Assembly: GCA_900455085.1 (NCBI GenBank)
Contig: UGTZ01000001.1
Location: 2,510,501-2,574,500, forward strand
From: Providencia rettgeri
GTDB lineage: Bacteria; Pseudomonadota; Gammaproteobacteria; Enterobacterales; Enterobacteriaceae
Length of the DNA: 64,000 nucleotides
Direction: 5' to 3'
How positions within the stretch are numbered: the first letter of the stretch is position 1; each line of letters starts with the position of its first letter. Made by a program: the position numbers and the translations under genes. Of this stretch, positions 56,311-63,910 are shown one piece after another. The notes under the pieces were generated by a model, which saw only the letters and a program-made list of their open reading frames with translations, had not been told where the DNA came from and made no database searches.

Positions 56311-56388
56311 TGGACCGCCATCGAGGTATCGAACCCCGACTCTTAGTTTTGCTAAGACTAAATACTCTTCCAATTGAGTTAATGGCGG
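56311..56388 (-). tRNA. tRNA-like gene with an oversized anticodon loop
   Basis: The minus strand folds as a cloverleaf: acceptor CCGCCAT/ATGGCGG (7 perfect bp), D stem ACTC/GAGT with a GG-containing loop, T stem CGGGG/CCTCG with loop TTCGATA, discriminator T and encoded CCA. The anticodon arm is abnormal: TTTAGT/ACTAAG leaves a 9-nt loop CTTAGCAAA (or 11 nt with a 5-bp stem), instead of 7, and the variable loop has only 3 nt. The amino acid cannot be assigned. It may be a decayed tRNA or one with special decoding. Confidence 0.6.
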
Positions 56389-56395
56389 AATGATT

Positions 56396-56500
56396 TTACA
56401 TCCAGTAGACCAATGCAAGCGAGGCTAAAAGCAGCCCTAAAATAGTTAGTACATTTTGCGTTAGTGATAAAATTCGTTGATAAAAGGTAGGTAAGTTCAT
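56396..56500 (-). CDS. Candidate 34-aa single-helix membrane protein
   Basis: The frame starts at an ATG (56500) with AAGGGA about 8 nt upstream. It encodes MNLPTFYQRILSLTQNV followed by LTILGLLLASLALVYWM, a short amphipathic head and one membrane helix, typical of small membrane proteins. No family is recognised. It ends 8 bp before the tRNA-like gene on the same strand. Confidence 0.5.
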   Translation of the reverse strand: MNLPTFYQRILSLTQNVLTILGLLLASLALVYWM

Positions 56501-56649
56501 AGGTGATCCCTTAGGAAATAAATCCTTTGGATACCGCATCTATTTTTAAAATAAAAACTCGCAACTGCAAGATTTGCTTCTATAGCAATGAGGTATGATG
56601 GCATAGCTATTGTAACACATAACTCTCTCACTGGGGGATTGTAATGATA

Positions 56650-56683
56650 TATAAAACAAAAAACCCCGCTTTTTGCAGGGTTT
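56650..56683 (-). terminator. Terminator of the cold-shock / zinc-ribbon unit
   Basis: On the minus strand AAACCCTGC pairs with GCGGGGTTT (one mismatch) around a loop of A, followed by TTTTGTTTT. It lies 18 bp after the zinc-ribbon stop. Confidence 0.85.
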
Positions 56684-56700
56684 CATAATCTATATGTTAT

Positions 56701-56817
56701 TTAAGCTAACGTCATATTAGATTTACAGAAAATACATTTAGCACCAGAAGGGTTACTTTTTGTTGCTTCAAAATGGTACCGTCTGTACTGAGCCCCTTTA
56801 CAACAAGGGCATCTCAT
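56701..56817 (-). CDS. Small zinc-ribbon protein downstream of csp (38 aa)
   Basis: The frame starts at MRCPCCKGAQYRRYHF (ATG 56817, AAGGGCG upstream) and ends with GAKCIFCKSNMTLA. Two CxxC pairs suggest a zinc ribbon. It lies 13 bp after the expected csp stop, and similar small proteins follow csp genes elsewhere as I recall. Function unknown. In this sequence an indel in csp fuses the two frames. Confidence 0.65.
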   Translation of the reverse strand: MRCPCCKGAQYRRYHFEATKSNPSGAKCIFCKSNMTLA

Positions 56818-56830
56818 AAAGATATCGCCC

Positions 56831-57042
56831 TTAAAGCGCCACCACGTTTGCCGCAGCTGGGCCTTTGCACCATTCTCTACTGAGAAGCTAACTTTTTGTC
56901 CTTCGTTCAGCGTTTTGAAGCTGTCGCTTTGAATTGCAGAGAAGTGTACGAACACATCTTTGCTACCATCAGCAGGAGAAATAAAGCCAAAGCCTTTAGA
57001 TTCGTTAAACCATTTTACTAAACCAGTCATTGTATTAGACAT
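56831..57042 (-). pseudogene. CspA-family cold-shock protein, one-base deletion near its end
   Basis: The protein of about 70 aa is a cold-shock-domain RNA chaperone: MSNTMTGLVKWFNESKG, RNP1 KGFGFISP and RNP2 VFVHFSAIQ. A missing base in GCAAAGGCCC (near 56865) shifts the last ten codons; adding one base restores GPAAANVVAL and a stop at 56831. The ATG at 57042 has AAGGAA 6 nt upstream. Without the last residues the barrel may be unstable; sequencing error is likely. Confidence 0.85.
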
Positions 57043-57448
57043 ATTGAATTCCTTTGAATTTTTAATTGTTGCCACATGGCATATAGGTTTGATTTTTATT
57101 CATACTTATGGAACTAATTAGGAGGAATTCACTACGAATGGTATCTATGGGATAACGCTAAACGGGGGAACTTTTCAAAACTTGCTTTCATAAATAGGTC
57201 TGTACTTCCAAACCGATAAGCACATTTACTCATACATCCTTACGTATAGCAAGGTTTTTTTATAGATACTACGATTATTTTAATAATCAATATGGATTTA
57301 ACCATATATTCAATACAAGAATAGATCGATAACTCAATGATAAATAATTATTTTAAATCCCTATCAATTCATACATCAAATACAATTTAATAAAAGCCAC
57401 GTAAAGCGCAGCCTTGTATTAGTAAAATGTGATTACGCTAGAATAGCG
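57043..57448. other. csp leader and gene-free region
   Basis: About 400 bp without a gene. The part next to csp should be its 5' leader, usually long in cold-shock genes; I do not see a clear cold-box sequence. The rest is AT-rich. Confidence 0.5.
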
Positions 57449-57844
57449 TTATCTTGTTGGCCCCATACAGAACCTATTATTACAGCTAGCAAATCCAGCT
57501 ATCGCTTTATTAGAAAAGGTGTGACTAAATTTTGGGTGAGTCCATACATTTGGCTGGATATACAACCTTACTTTATTTCCAGTTGTATAATAGTAATAAG
57601 CTTGCTGAAAAAACTGATCGTAAGATGATGCCCATTCTGATTTATTAGAAACAGCACAGGCGACAATATCGCCACCATGATTCACTCCTTTCACACAAAA
57701 ATAGCGTCCCCCTTCTATTTGTCCCGAACTGAAATTAACTAAAGTCACATCTGAATAATATTCAATTTTAGGGTCCAATGTGTCTATAGCAAATGCAGTC
57801 GGGGCAATTAATAAAAATACAGGGAATAAACTACTCAATCTCAT
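57449..57844 (-). CDS. AB5-toxin B-subunit-like protein (SubB/PltB/ArtB family), orphan
   Basis: This 131-aa secreted protein has a signal peptide (MRLSSLFPVFLLIAPTAFA) and a mature part that aligns along its whole length with the B pentamer subunit of subtilase cytotoxin as I remember it. Shared blocks are EYYSDVT with the sugar-binding Ser, GQIEGGRYFCVK, VACAVSNKSEWA, YYYTTGNKVRLYIQPNVWTH, FSNKAIAGFASC and FCMGP. Four Cys are in the places that form disulfides in SubB. B subunits bind sialylated glycans. No A subunit (subtilase or ADP-ribosyltransferase) lies nearby. Confidence 0.87.
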   Translation of the reverse strand: MRLSSLFPVFLLIAPTAFAIDTLDPKIEYYSDVTLVNFSSGQIEGGRYFCVKGVNHGGDIVACAVSNKSEWASSYDQFFQQAYYYYTTGNKVRLYIQPNVWTHPKFSHTFSNKAIAGFASCNNRFCMGPTR

Positions 57845-57865
57845 ACAATTCACTCAAATTTTACA

Positions 57866-57893
57866 GAAAACAAAGCCCCACCGAAGTGAGGCT
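57866..57893 (-). terminator. Terminator upstream of the SubB-like gene
   Basis: On the minus strand AGCCTCAC pairs with GTGGGGCT (one mismatch) around TTCG, followed by TTGTTTTC. It isolates the toxin-subunit gene from transcription of the phage relics. Confidence 0.75.
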
Positions 57894-57961
57894 CATAAGC
57901 TATTGACGTTGTAGTCATTCTTATCACAATATCAGCTATTTTACGATCGTAAAGTATTTTA

Positions 57962-58341
57962 TTAAATCTGCTCTACATACCTATCTAATTCTAACTTTAT
58001 ATCCAACATCACCAACATTCCGTCAATAACCCCTCCGCTTTCTGAAGTTTTTTTCCTATGTGGGTATCTGAGCATTTATGGTCTCTAGCTAGCTGCATGA
58101 ATGTTTTCCCAAGTAAATAATAATCCAGTAGCAAGTCATACATATGACTGTTCTTTTTATTTAATTGAGCCATACAGCTAGAAATAATCATTGCATCGTC
58201 GTCACAACATTGAGATCGAGATTTAACCTTATTGGGTATTAAACGACTAAAGCCTGCTGCTGTAGGATACCACTAAACTGACTCGACATGATTCGTAGCC
58301 CATGCTCCCCACATTTCTAGTACTTGTTGAATATTACGCAT
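57962..58341 (-). pseudogene. Phage antitermination protein Q (DUF1133 type), relic
   Basis: Starting at the ATG at 58341 (MRNIQQVLEMWGAWATNHVESV), a TAG interrupts the frame. It then continues WYPTAAGFSRLIPNKVKSRS and QCCDDDAMIISSCMAQLNKK to YDLLLDYYLLGKTFMQLARD and IGKKLQKAEG. Near 58022 a one-base shift leads to MLVMLDIKLELDRYVEQI and the TAA at 57962. Q proteins let phage RNA polymerase read through terminators to express late genes. The stop and the shift show decay of a former prophage. Confidence 0.8.
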
Positions 58342-59023
58342 CCGTTACCTCGTATTAATTTGCGAGCTTTTGCCATCGGATTCAGCGTTAATACGTTTAG
58401 ATATAGAAATGGCACCATCTGATTCTTTGGCGAGATTTGAAGTGCCTCTCTCTCTTGTTTTGTACATAGTCATTAATCGCCCATTTATCACAGCATGATT
58501 TTCAGCATTAACATCGGTAGAGTATTTTTTACTGTCGCGCGATAACATCCTAGGTACCTAGAAACCTCTGCCATATTTCCATATGTCCTAGGGATATCGC
58601 TCGTAGTACGGCTTTTAAACTCGAAAAAATAGGTAAATTCCCAGCACGAAGAAAACCGGGGCTTGGTAAGAAGAAATGTGCTTGGCTACTTTCAGAATCA
58701 CTGTTTTGGGTAAGAAACAGACATTGCTAACAGCATTCTATGTGAATGAACGGGAAGTAGGCCAAAGTTAAAAAAGGGAATTTGATGAAGTAAATCACAC
58801 TTTATTGTACCGTACATACCCATATTAAAATTGTGTGTTAACATTACACCCTGTAAGTACCTTTCAACTCAACCCGAGGCTTTGATGCTGGAGAATGTAA
58901 TCATCCGATAATCAGCTTACCGACCTCTTCAGGCCGAACTGATTATCAATGCGCCGAAATCGAATGTGAACACCCCAGTGTGTTTGCAAGTTTTGCACAT
59001 GATGATAAAACAGGTTCTTCAGT
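58342..59023. other. Relic-rich stretch between phage remnant and GC-rich cargo
   Basis: Apart from an AlpA-like fragment no gene is supportable here. A 67-codon frame at 58345-58548 (minus) lacks a convincing family. Base composition rises toward the right, marking the edge of the yjhX cargo. Confidence 0.5.
58578..58730 (+). pseudogene. AlpA-like excisionase/regulator fragment
   Basis: The frame encodes DIARSTAFKLEKIGKFPARR and then KPGLGKKKCAWLLSE before a stop at 58728. The SRSTxYxLEKxGxFP pattern is that of AlpA/excisionase HTH proteins from islands. No start or N-terminal part is present. Confidence 0.4.
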
Positions 59024-59281
59024 ATGAATTTATCCCGTCAGGAACAACGTACCTTACACGTTCTCGCCAAAGGTGGCCGTATCGCGCACATCCGCGATGC
59101 GTCTGGCCGCATCACCGCCGTTGAATGCTACACCCGTGAAGGGATGTTGCTCAGCGACTGCACTCTTGCCACTTTCAAAAAACTCAAAACCAAAAAACTT
59201 ATCAAGTCCGTAAACGGTCAGCCGTACCGCATCAACACCACCGGGCTGAATAATGTTCGCGCACAGCTTGATAACCGCTAA
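59024..59281 (+). CDS. topAI: YjhX/TopAI-family toxin (topoisomerase I inhibitor)
   Basis: The 85-aa protein (MNLSRQEQRTLHVLAKGGRI at the start, KLIKSVNGQPYRINTTGLNN near the end) is nearly identical to E. coli YjhX, renamed TopAI because it inhibits DNA topoisomerase I. In E. coli the GNAT-type YjhQ is its antitoxin and YjhP, a methyltransferase, follows. Here the next gene starts 10 bp later and is a methyltransferase; no YjhQ is visible. The DNA is clearly richer in GC than its surroundings, so the block came from elsewhere. Confidence 0.9.
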   Translation: MNLSRQEQRTLHVLAKGGRIAHIRDASGRITAVECYTREGMLLSDCTLATFKKLKTKKLIKSVNGQPYRINTTGLNNVRAQLDNR

Positions 59282-59291
59282 GAAGAGCATG

Positions 59292-60929
59292 ATGGATATT
59301 AATACCCTTATTTCCGCATCCCGACACATCCAGCTGTCAGTGGAGGAAAGCAAAATCCCCTGGGATGAACCAGCCTTCAGCCAACGCATGCTGGCGAACC
59401 ATTTATCGCAGGATCACGACTGGGCCAGCCGTAGACAGAGCGTCATTGAGCAGCAGGTGGAATGGATCGCAAACCAGTTATTACCTGGTGCACAAATCCT
59501 CGATCTCGGCTGCGGTCCCGGCTTTTATACCCACCGCTTAGCGGAGCTTGGATTTCACTGTACTGGCGTGGATTTCTCACCAGCATCCGTAAGCTGGGCC
59601 CGCCAGCAGGCGCAGAATGCCAATTTGAATATCGATTATGTTCAGCAGGATATCCGCGCATACTGGCCGGATAGGCCGTTCGATTTCATCATGATGACGT
59701 TTGGGGAACTGAATGTGTTCAGCACGGTGGATGCGAGCACCATCATCAGCCGCTGCGCCCTGTGGCTGCAGCCTAGTGGCCGGCTGCTCACTGAAGTCCA
59801 TACTTTCGAAGAAGTTAAGCGCCAGGGAATGACTAAAGCAAGCTGGCAGCGCTGTCTGGACGGACTGTTTCTAGGCGTCCCTCATCTACTTCTGACGGAA
59901 CATGGCTGGGATGAAGAAACGCAGACCAGCTCAACACAGTTCTGGGCCATAGAGGCAAACGGTCACACCACCCGATTCGGCAGCCAGATGACAGCCTGGC
60001 GCGATGACGAGTACGTCAGCCTGCTCGATAATGTCGGATTTACCCTGCTTCCTTCTCCAGAAAGCCACGACTGGCCAGTCAGCGAGACATTTGAGGGGAA
60101 ACTATTTGCTCTGCTGGCTGAAAAAGCAAAAAACTCAGAGGAACTTCCTCTTAATACTCAATATAATAAAAGGAGTTCAGCATTGGATATCCCACGTATA
60201 TTTACCATAAGTGAAAGCGAACACCGCATCCACAACCCGTTCACCGAAGAGAAGTACGCCACGCTAGGCCGCGTGCTGCGCATGAAGCCGGATACTCACA
60301 TTCTTGACCTCGGCAGCGGCTCGGGGGAAATGCTTTGTACCTGGGCCCGGGATCACGCTATTACCGGGGTCGGCATCGATATGAGCCAGTTATTCAGCAA
60401 GCAGGCTAGACGCCGCGCGGAAAAACTCGGCGTCAGCAGCAGGGTGCAGTTCATACATAACGACGCCGCCGGGTATGTTGCAGAGGAGAAATTCGACGTG
60501 GTCGCCTGCATCGGCGCAACATGGATTGCTGGTGGGTTTGCTGGGACCGTCGGGCTGCTAGCTCAGAGCTTGAAACCGGGCGGATTCATGCTTATCGGCG
60601 AACCCTACTGGCGTCAGCTACCCGAGACCGATGAGATAGCGCAGGCCTGTGGTGTCAGCACGATAGCTGATTTACTGACGTTGCCAGGGCTTGTCAGCGC
60701 GTTCGACGGTCTCGGCTATGACGTGGTGGAAATGGTACTGGCAGATCAGGAAGGCTGGGACCGGTATGAGGCCGCGAAATGGCTGACCATGCGCCGTTGG
60801 CTGGAAGCCAACCCTGACGACAGCTTCGCGGCGGAAATCAGGGTCGAGCTAACGGTCTCGCCGAAACGTCACGTGACCTACGCGCGGGAATACTTTGGCT
60901 GGGGCGTATTCGCGCTCATCGCTAGGTAA
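59292..60929 (+). CDS. Double SAM methyltransferase: class I domain fused to YjhP
   Basis: The 545-aa protein holds two class I methyltransferase domains. The first has motif I ILDLGCGPGFYTH at 69-81 and DYVQQDIRAYWPDRPFD. The second, from about residue 298 (DIPRIFTISESEHRIHNPFT), has motif I ILDLGSGSGEML and matches E. coli YjhP almost residue for residue. AAAAGGAG sits 7 nt before a TTG at that junction, so YjhP may also start internally. The start at 59292 (MDINTLISASRH) follows GAAGAG; an ATG one codon earlier is possible. The first domain stands where YjhQ would be. Confidence 0.82.
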   Translation: MDINTLISASRHIQLSVEESKIPWDEPAFSQRMLANHLSQDHDWASRRQSVIEQQVEWIANQLLPGAQILDLGCGPGFYTHRLAELGFHCTGVDFSPASVSWARQQAQNANLNIDYVQQDIRAYWPDRPFDFIMMTFGELNVFSTVDASTIISRCALWLQPSGRLLTEVHTFEEVKRQGMTKASWQRCLDGLFLGVPHLLLTEHGWDEETQTSSTQFWAIEANGHTTRFGSQMTAWRDDEYVSLLDNVGFTLLPSPESHDWPVSETFEGKLFALLAEKAKNSEELPLNTQYNKRSSALDIPRIFTISESEHRIHNPFTEEKYATLGRVLRMKPDTHILDLGSGSGEMLCTWARDHAITGVGIDMSQLFSKQARRRAEKLGVSSRVQFIHNDAAGYVAEEKFDVVACIGATWIAGGFAGTVGLLAQSLKPGGFMLIGEPYWRQLPETDEIAQACGVSTIADLLTLPGLVSAFDGLGYDVVEMVLADQEGWDRYEAAKWLTMRRWLEANPDDSFAAEIRVELTVSPKRHVTYAREYFGWGVFALIAR

Positions 60930-60937
60930 CAATAGAC

Positions 60938-60967
60938 TCCCAGTATTTCTTTCTGGAAATACTGGGA
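60938..60967 (+). terminator. Terminator after the methyltransferase
   Basis: TCCCAGTATTTC pairs perfectly with GAAATACTGGGA around 6 nt, 8 bp after the stop. The T tract is weak. Confidence 0.7.
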
Positions 60968-61360
60968 TATCCTCTTTGCATTGAACAGATGCATTGATCT
61001 GCTCCCTATAAACTGGCTCACGTAGGATACAAGCTATGTCTGCTGTTAGCACTAAACAGCCAATATACAGAAACACAAGAAAATGATTTGAGCGATGAAT
61101 AAATATTATTTATCGTTGTTTTTTCTGATCCTACGGTGCATTTTTCAATCAAATAGTTAATACAATCCAAACAATTTTTCGAAATACTACCTTTGATAAA
61201 TACTGAAACTATCAACAATTTTTAACTTCGGCATAAAAATCAATGACAGGTCTCAAGTAATGACCAACAACTCAAAATGAGAATTTAATATCAGAGCTAA
61301 AATCGTAATAAGCCACTATAATAAAGATGGATATCGTGAACAATCAGGAATGATTTCTAT
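60968..61360. other. Gene-free AT-rich region
   Basis: About 390 bp between the cargo block and the DUF3290 gene. It should carry the promoter of the DUF3290-DUF421 pair. I see no RNA gene or repeat. Confidence 0.5.
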
Positions 61361-61813
61361 ATGAATTTTTATGGGATAGATTATTTACAAGCGCAGTCTA
61401 ATATAAATGATTACTTGAAATATATTGTTATTTTTGGAACTTTATTTACTTTAATTGTTTTTTTCATCCTATATATGCGTCATCGCCTACAAACTAAATA
61501 TCGGGATTTAACGATCATCGCCTTCTTATTCTTACTCTTCATTTTAGGTATTCAGTATCAAGATTATACCGACAGTCAAAATATACACTCAAAATCATCC
61601 CAAATGGTTAATTTCGTAAGGTTATTATCAAAAGAAAAAGGTGTAGATATAAATTCTATATTTTCTAACTCTGTACAATTATCCGATGGCATCATCATTA
61701 AAATTGATGACCGATATTATCGTATTCACTTAAGCTTAGATCAACAAACTTACAGCTTAGAAAAAGTTTGGCTAACAAATCCCGAAATTAAAATCATAAA
61801 AAATAAGGCATAA
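61361..61813 (+). CDS. DUF3290 membrane protein
   Basis: The 150-aa protein has two membrane helices (YIVIFGTLFTLIVFFILYM and LTIIAFLFLLFILGIQY) and a soluble C-terminal domain (SDGIIIKIDDRYYRIHLSLDQQ). DUF3290 genes nearly always sit before a DUF421 gene, in Firmicutes and some Enterobacterales. Function unknown. It is 1 bp from the next gene. Confidence 0.82.
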   Translation: MNFYGIDYLQAQSNINDYLKYIVIFGTLFTLIVFFILYMRHRLQTKYRDLTIIAFLFLLFILGIQYQDYTDSQNIHSKSSQMVNFVRLLSKEKGVDINSIFSNSVQLSDGIIIKIDDRYYRIHLSLDQQTYSLEKVWLTNPEIKIIKNKA

Positions 61814-61814
61814 A

Positions 61815-62465
61815 ATGATTATTTATACACCTATTATTATAAAACTTGGATTGGGGATTCTATGTCTGATTGTTCAAATAAACCTCATGGGCAAAGGGAA
61901 TTTAGCCCCCTCATCCGCAATGGATCAAGTTCAAAACTATGTTCTAGGCGGCATTATCGGTGGAGTCATTTACAATGAATCAATAACAATACTGCAATTT
62001 ATACTAGTGTTAATCATCTGGACTTTGCTTGTTTTTGCTCTTAAATTTTTAAAAGAGAACAATCCATTCATTAAACGAATTATTGATGGTAAACCTATAA
62101 CCTTGGTGCATAATGGCAGCGTTAATGTTAAAGAATGTCTAAAAAATGGTGTTTCCGCTAATGATTTGATGTTCAAACTAAGATCAAATGGCATTTACGA
62201 AATAGAGCAGCTAAAACGCGTTGTTCTCGAACAGAATGGGCAATTGACCATTATCCAAAGTGGCGATGAAAATATACGTTATCCAATTATAGTGGATGGC
62301 TTAGCTAACCATGATCTACTTGAAATCATCGACAAAGACATTAAGTGGTTAGAAGACAATATATCGAAACAAGGTTTCAGTAAAATTAGTGAAGTGTATT
62401 TAGGTGAGTATTTGTCTGGTAGGATTAATTTATATGGATATGAAAAAAAGAATAACGCTGATTAA
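61815..62465 (+). CDS. DUF421 (YetF-like) membrane protein
   Basis: The 216-aa protein has three N-terminal membrane helices with MGKGNLAPSSAMDQVQNYVLGGIIGG and a soluble part with IIDGKPITLVHNGSVNVKE, the DUF421/YetF layout. Proteins of this kind have roles in spore or envelope physiology in Bacillus; none is settled here. It forms an operon with the DUF3290 gene. Confidence 0.85.
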   Translation: MIIYTPIIIKLGLGILCLIVQINLMGKGNLAPSSAMDQVQNYVLGGIIGGVIYNESITILQFILVLIIWTLLVFALKFLKENNPFIKRIIDGKPITLVHNGSVNVKECLKNGVSANDLMFKLRSNGIYEIEQLKRVVLEQNGQLTIIQSGDENIRYPIIVDGLANHDLLEIIDKDIKWLEDNISKQGFSKISEVYLGEYLSGRINLYGYEKKNNAD

Positions 62466-62566
62466 GTTAGATTCACACCTTGTATAGCAATGACAGAACG
62501 CTTACCGCTTTTGGTATTAGGCAGCCATTAACTCAGGGCTGCCATTGGTAATAAGTTATCGTTAAA

Positions 62567-63754
62567 TCAGTTTATAATATCTAGTTTCAGCCCGAACTTC
62601 TCCAACTCATCCAACCAAATATTCAATGTAACCGTCTTTTCGTTCATATATTGACTTTTGTTATAAACCGCCATCACTCCCGTCATGATATGCCCAACCA
62701 ACTGTTCAACAACGTGAGGTGGTTGTCCTAAATCATTTAGATATGCTGAAAATGTTCTTCGCAAGTCATGAGCAGTCCAATGTTCAGAGTGACCAGTTCT
62801 ACGCCATAATATCCGACAAAATGTGCTCACATTTGATGCTTATTTCAGTTCGCCTAACTCGTAACTATCTTTAGGTCCTTTGAAAGATTGAAGCTATGTC
62901 GCCACCCTATCCGGGATAGGTCTATAGATTTTATTTCCTTCCTTGCTATTTTGAGCTGGCACTATCCAGACTTTATCGTCCAGATCCCATTCGCGCCATG
63001 TGCTAAGCCTAACTTCTTGGGTTCTTGAGCCAAGAATTAATAATAAAATAAGTAGTTTTTTATAATATTAAGCAATGCGTTGATGATTATTAAGCGCCTC
63101 AAGTAAAGTTCTTAATTCATTATTCGTTAAAACACGCTCTCGCTTCTGCTTTTTCTTACCTACATCAGAAACGCTAAGTAATGATAAAACATCACTTTTA
63201 GCATACTCTCGAATCGAACAATATTTTAAAGCCTGCTTCGAGTCTAAAAGTAAGTTACCAGCCGCGACGGGACCTGTATCTTTCATTCTATCAAAGCATG
63301 CAATCCAATCTTTTGTTGTTGCCTCTTCGACAGGGAGGTCACCTATATAAGGATAAATATTTTTCTTATACTTCTTACGCAGCATTTCAAAATCTTTTCT
63401 GTGATATGCTGCATATTCAGTGAGCCAGTACTCTATAACATCCTTAATTGTTATTTTAACATCCGCGTTTTCTTCACCTAGTTTTATATGTTTTGGGTCA
63501 TGTCCTGAAGCCAAAATAGCTCTAAGCTGGTCCTGCTTGTCTCGCGCCTGTTTAAGCGATAAATCAGGATATTACCCTATTATTATCCTACTTAACTTAC
63601 CTCCAAATCGATAAGAGTATAACCATGAGATAGAACCTTTTTTGCTTACTAGTATCGAAAGCCCCCTACCATCTGCTATCATTACCAGCTTAGAGATTTC
63701 TTTACCATGAATGTTTTTTAGCTTTTTGTCTGTGAGTTTATTAATTTCTGACAT
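62567..63754 (-). pseudogene. Tyrosine-recombinase integrase (P4/Rac type) with four in-frame stops
   Basis: One continuous frame encodes a DUF4102-type arm-binding N-terminus (SKLVMIADGRGLSILVSKKG), a core-binding domain, and the catalytic domain with Arg in GSRTQEVRLS, HDLRRT and YNKSQYMNE. Stops replace sense codons after RIIIG (63569-63571), after HQRIA (63068-63070), after PDRVA-T and after LGELK. There is no indel. The start at 63754 is MSEINKLTDKK. It lies beside attR, as expected for the island's own integrase. The protein cannot be made whole. Confidence 0.9.
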
Positions 63755-63788
63755 ATCAGTCTTATCCAATGTCTAGAATCTTATACAA

Positions 63789-63816
63789 AGTCTTATACAC
63801 GAGTCAGTATAAGACT
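63789..63816. repeat. Inverted repeat AGTCTTATAC near the integrase start
   Basis: AGTCTTATAC (63789-63798) and GTATAAGACT (63807-63816) form a perfect 10-bp inverted repeat with an 8-nt spacer; a further TCTTATAC copy lies at 63778-63785. Between integrase and attR such repeats are often arm-type binding sites or an operator of int. Confidence 0.6.
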
Positions 63817-63910
63817 GGGTTAATTCAGAAACAACGAGAACGACAAAAAACCAAAAAGCATATATTTTTCAAAAATTTAAATAACGATCAGAAACAAGAA
63901 AGAACAACCG

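Noticed and set aside
56311..56388. Calling a specific tRNA isotype
   Set aside because: The enlarged anticodon loop makes the anticodon position ambiguous (for example TAG or AGC), so no isotype is given.
58345..58548. 67-aa minus-strand ORF upstream of the Q relic
   Set aside because: Low-complexity polar sequence with no recognised family in a relic-rich stretch; it may be a shifted frame of a phage gene.
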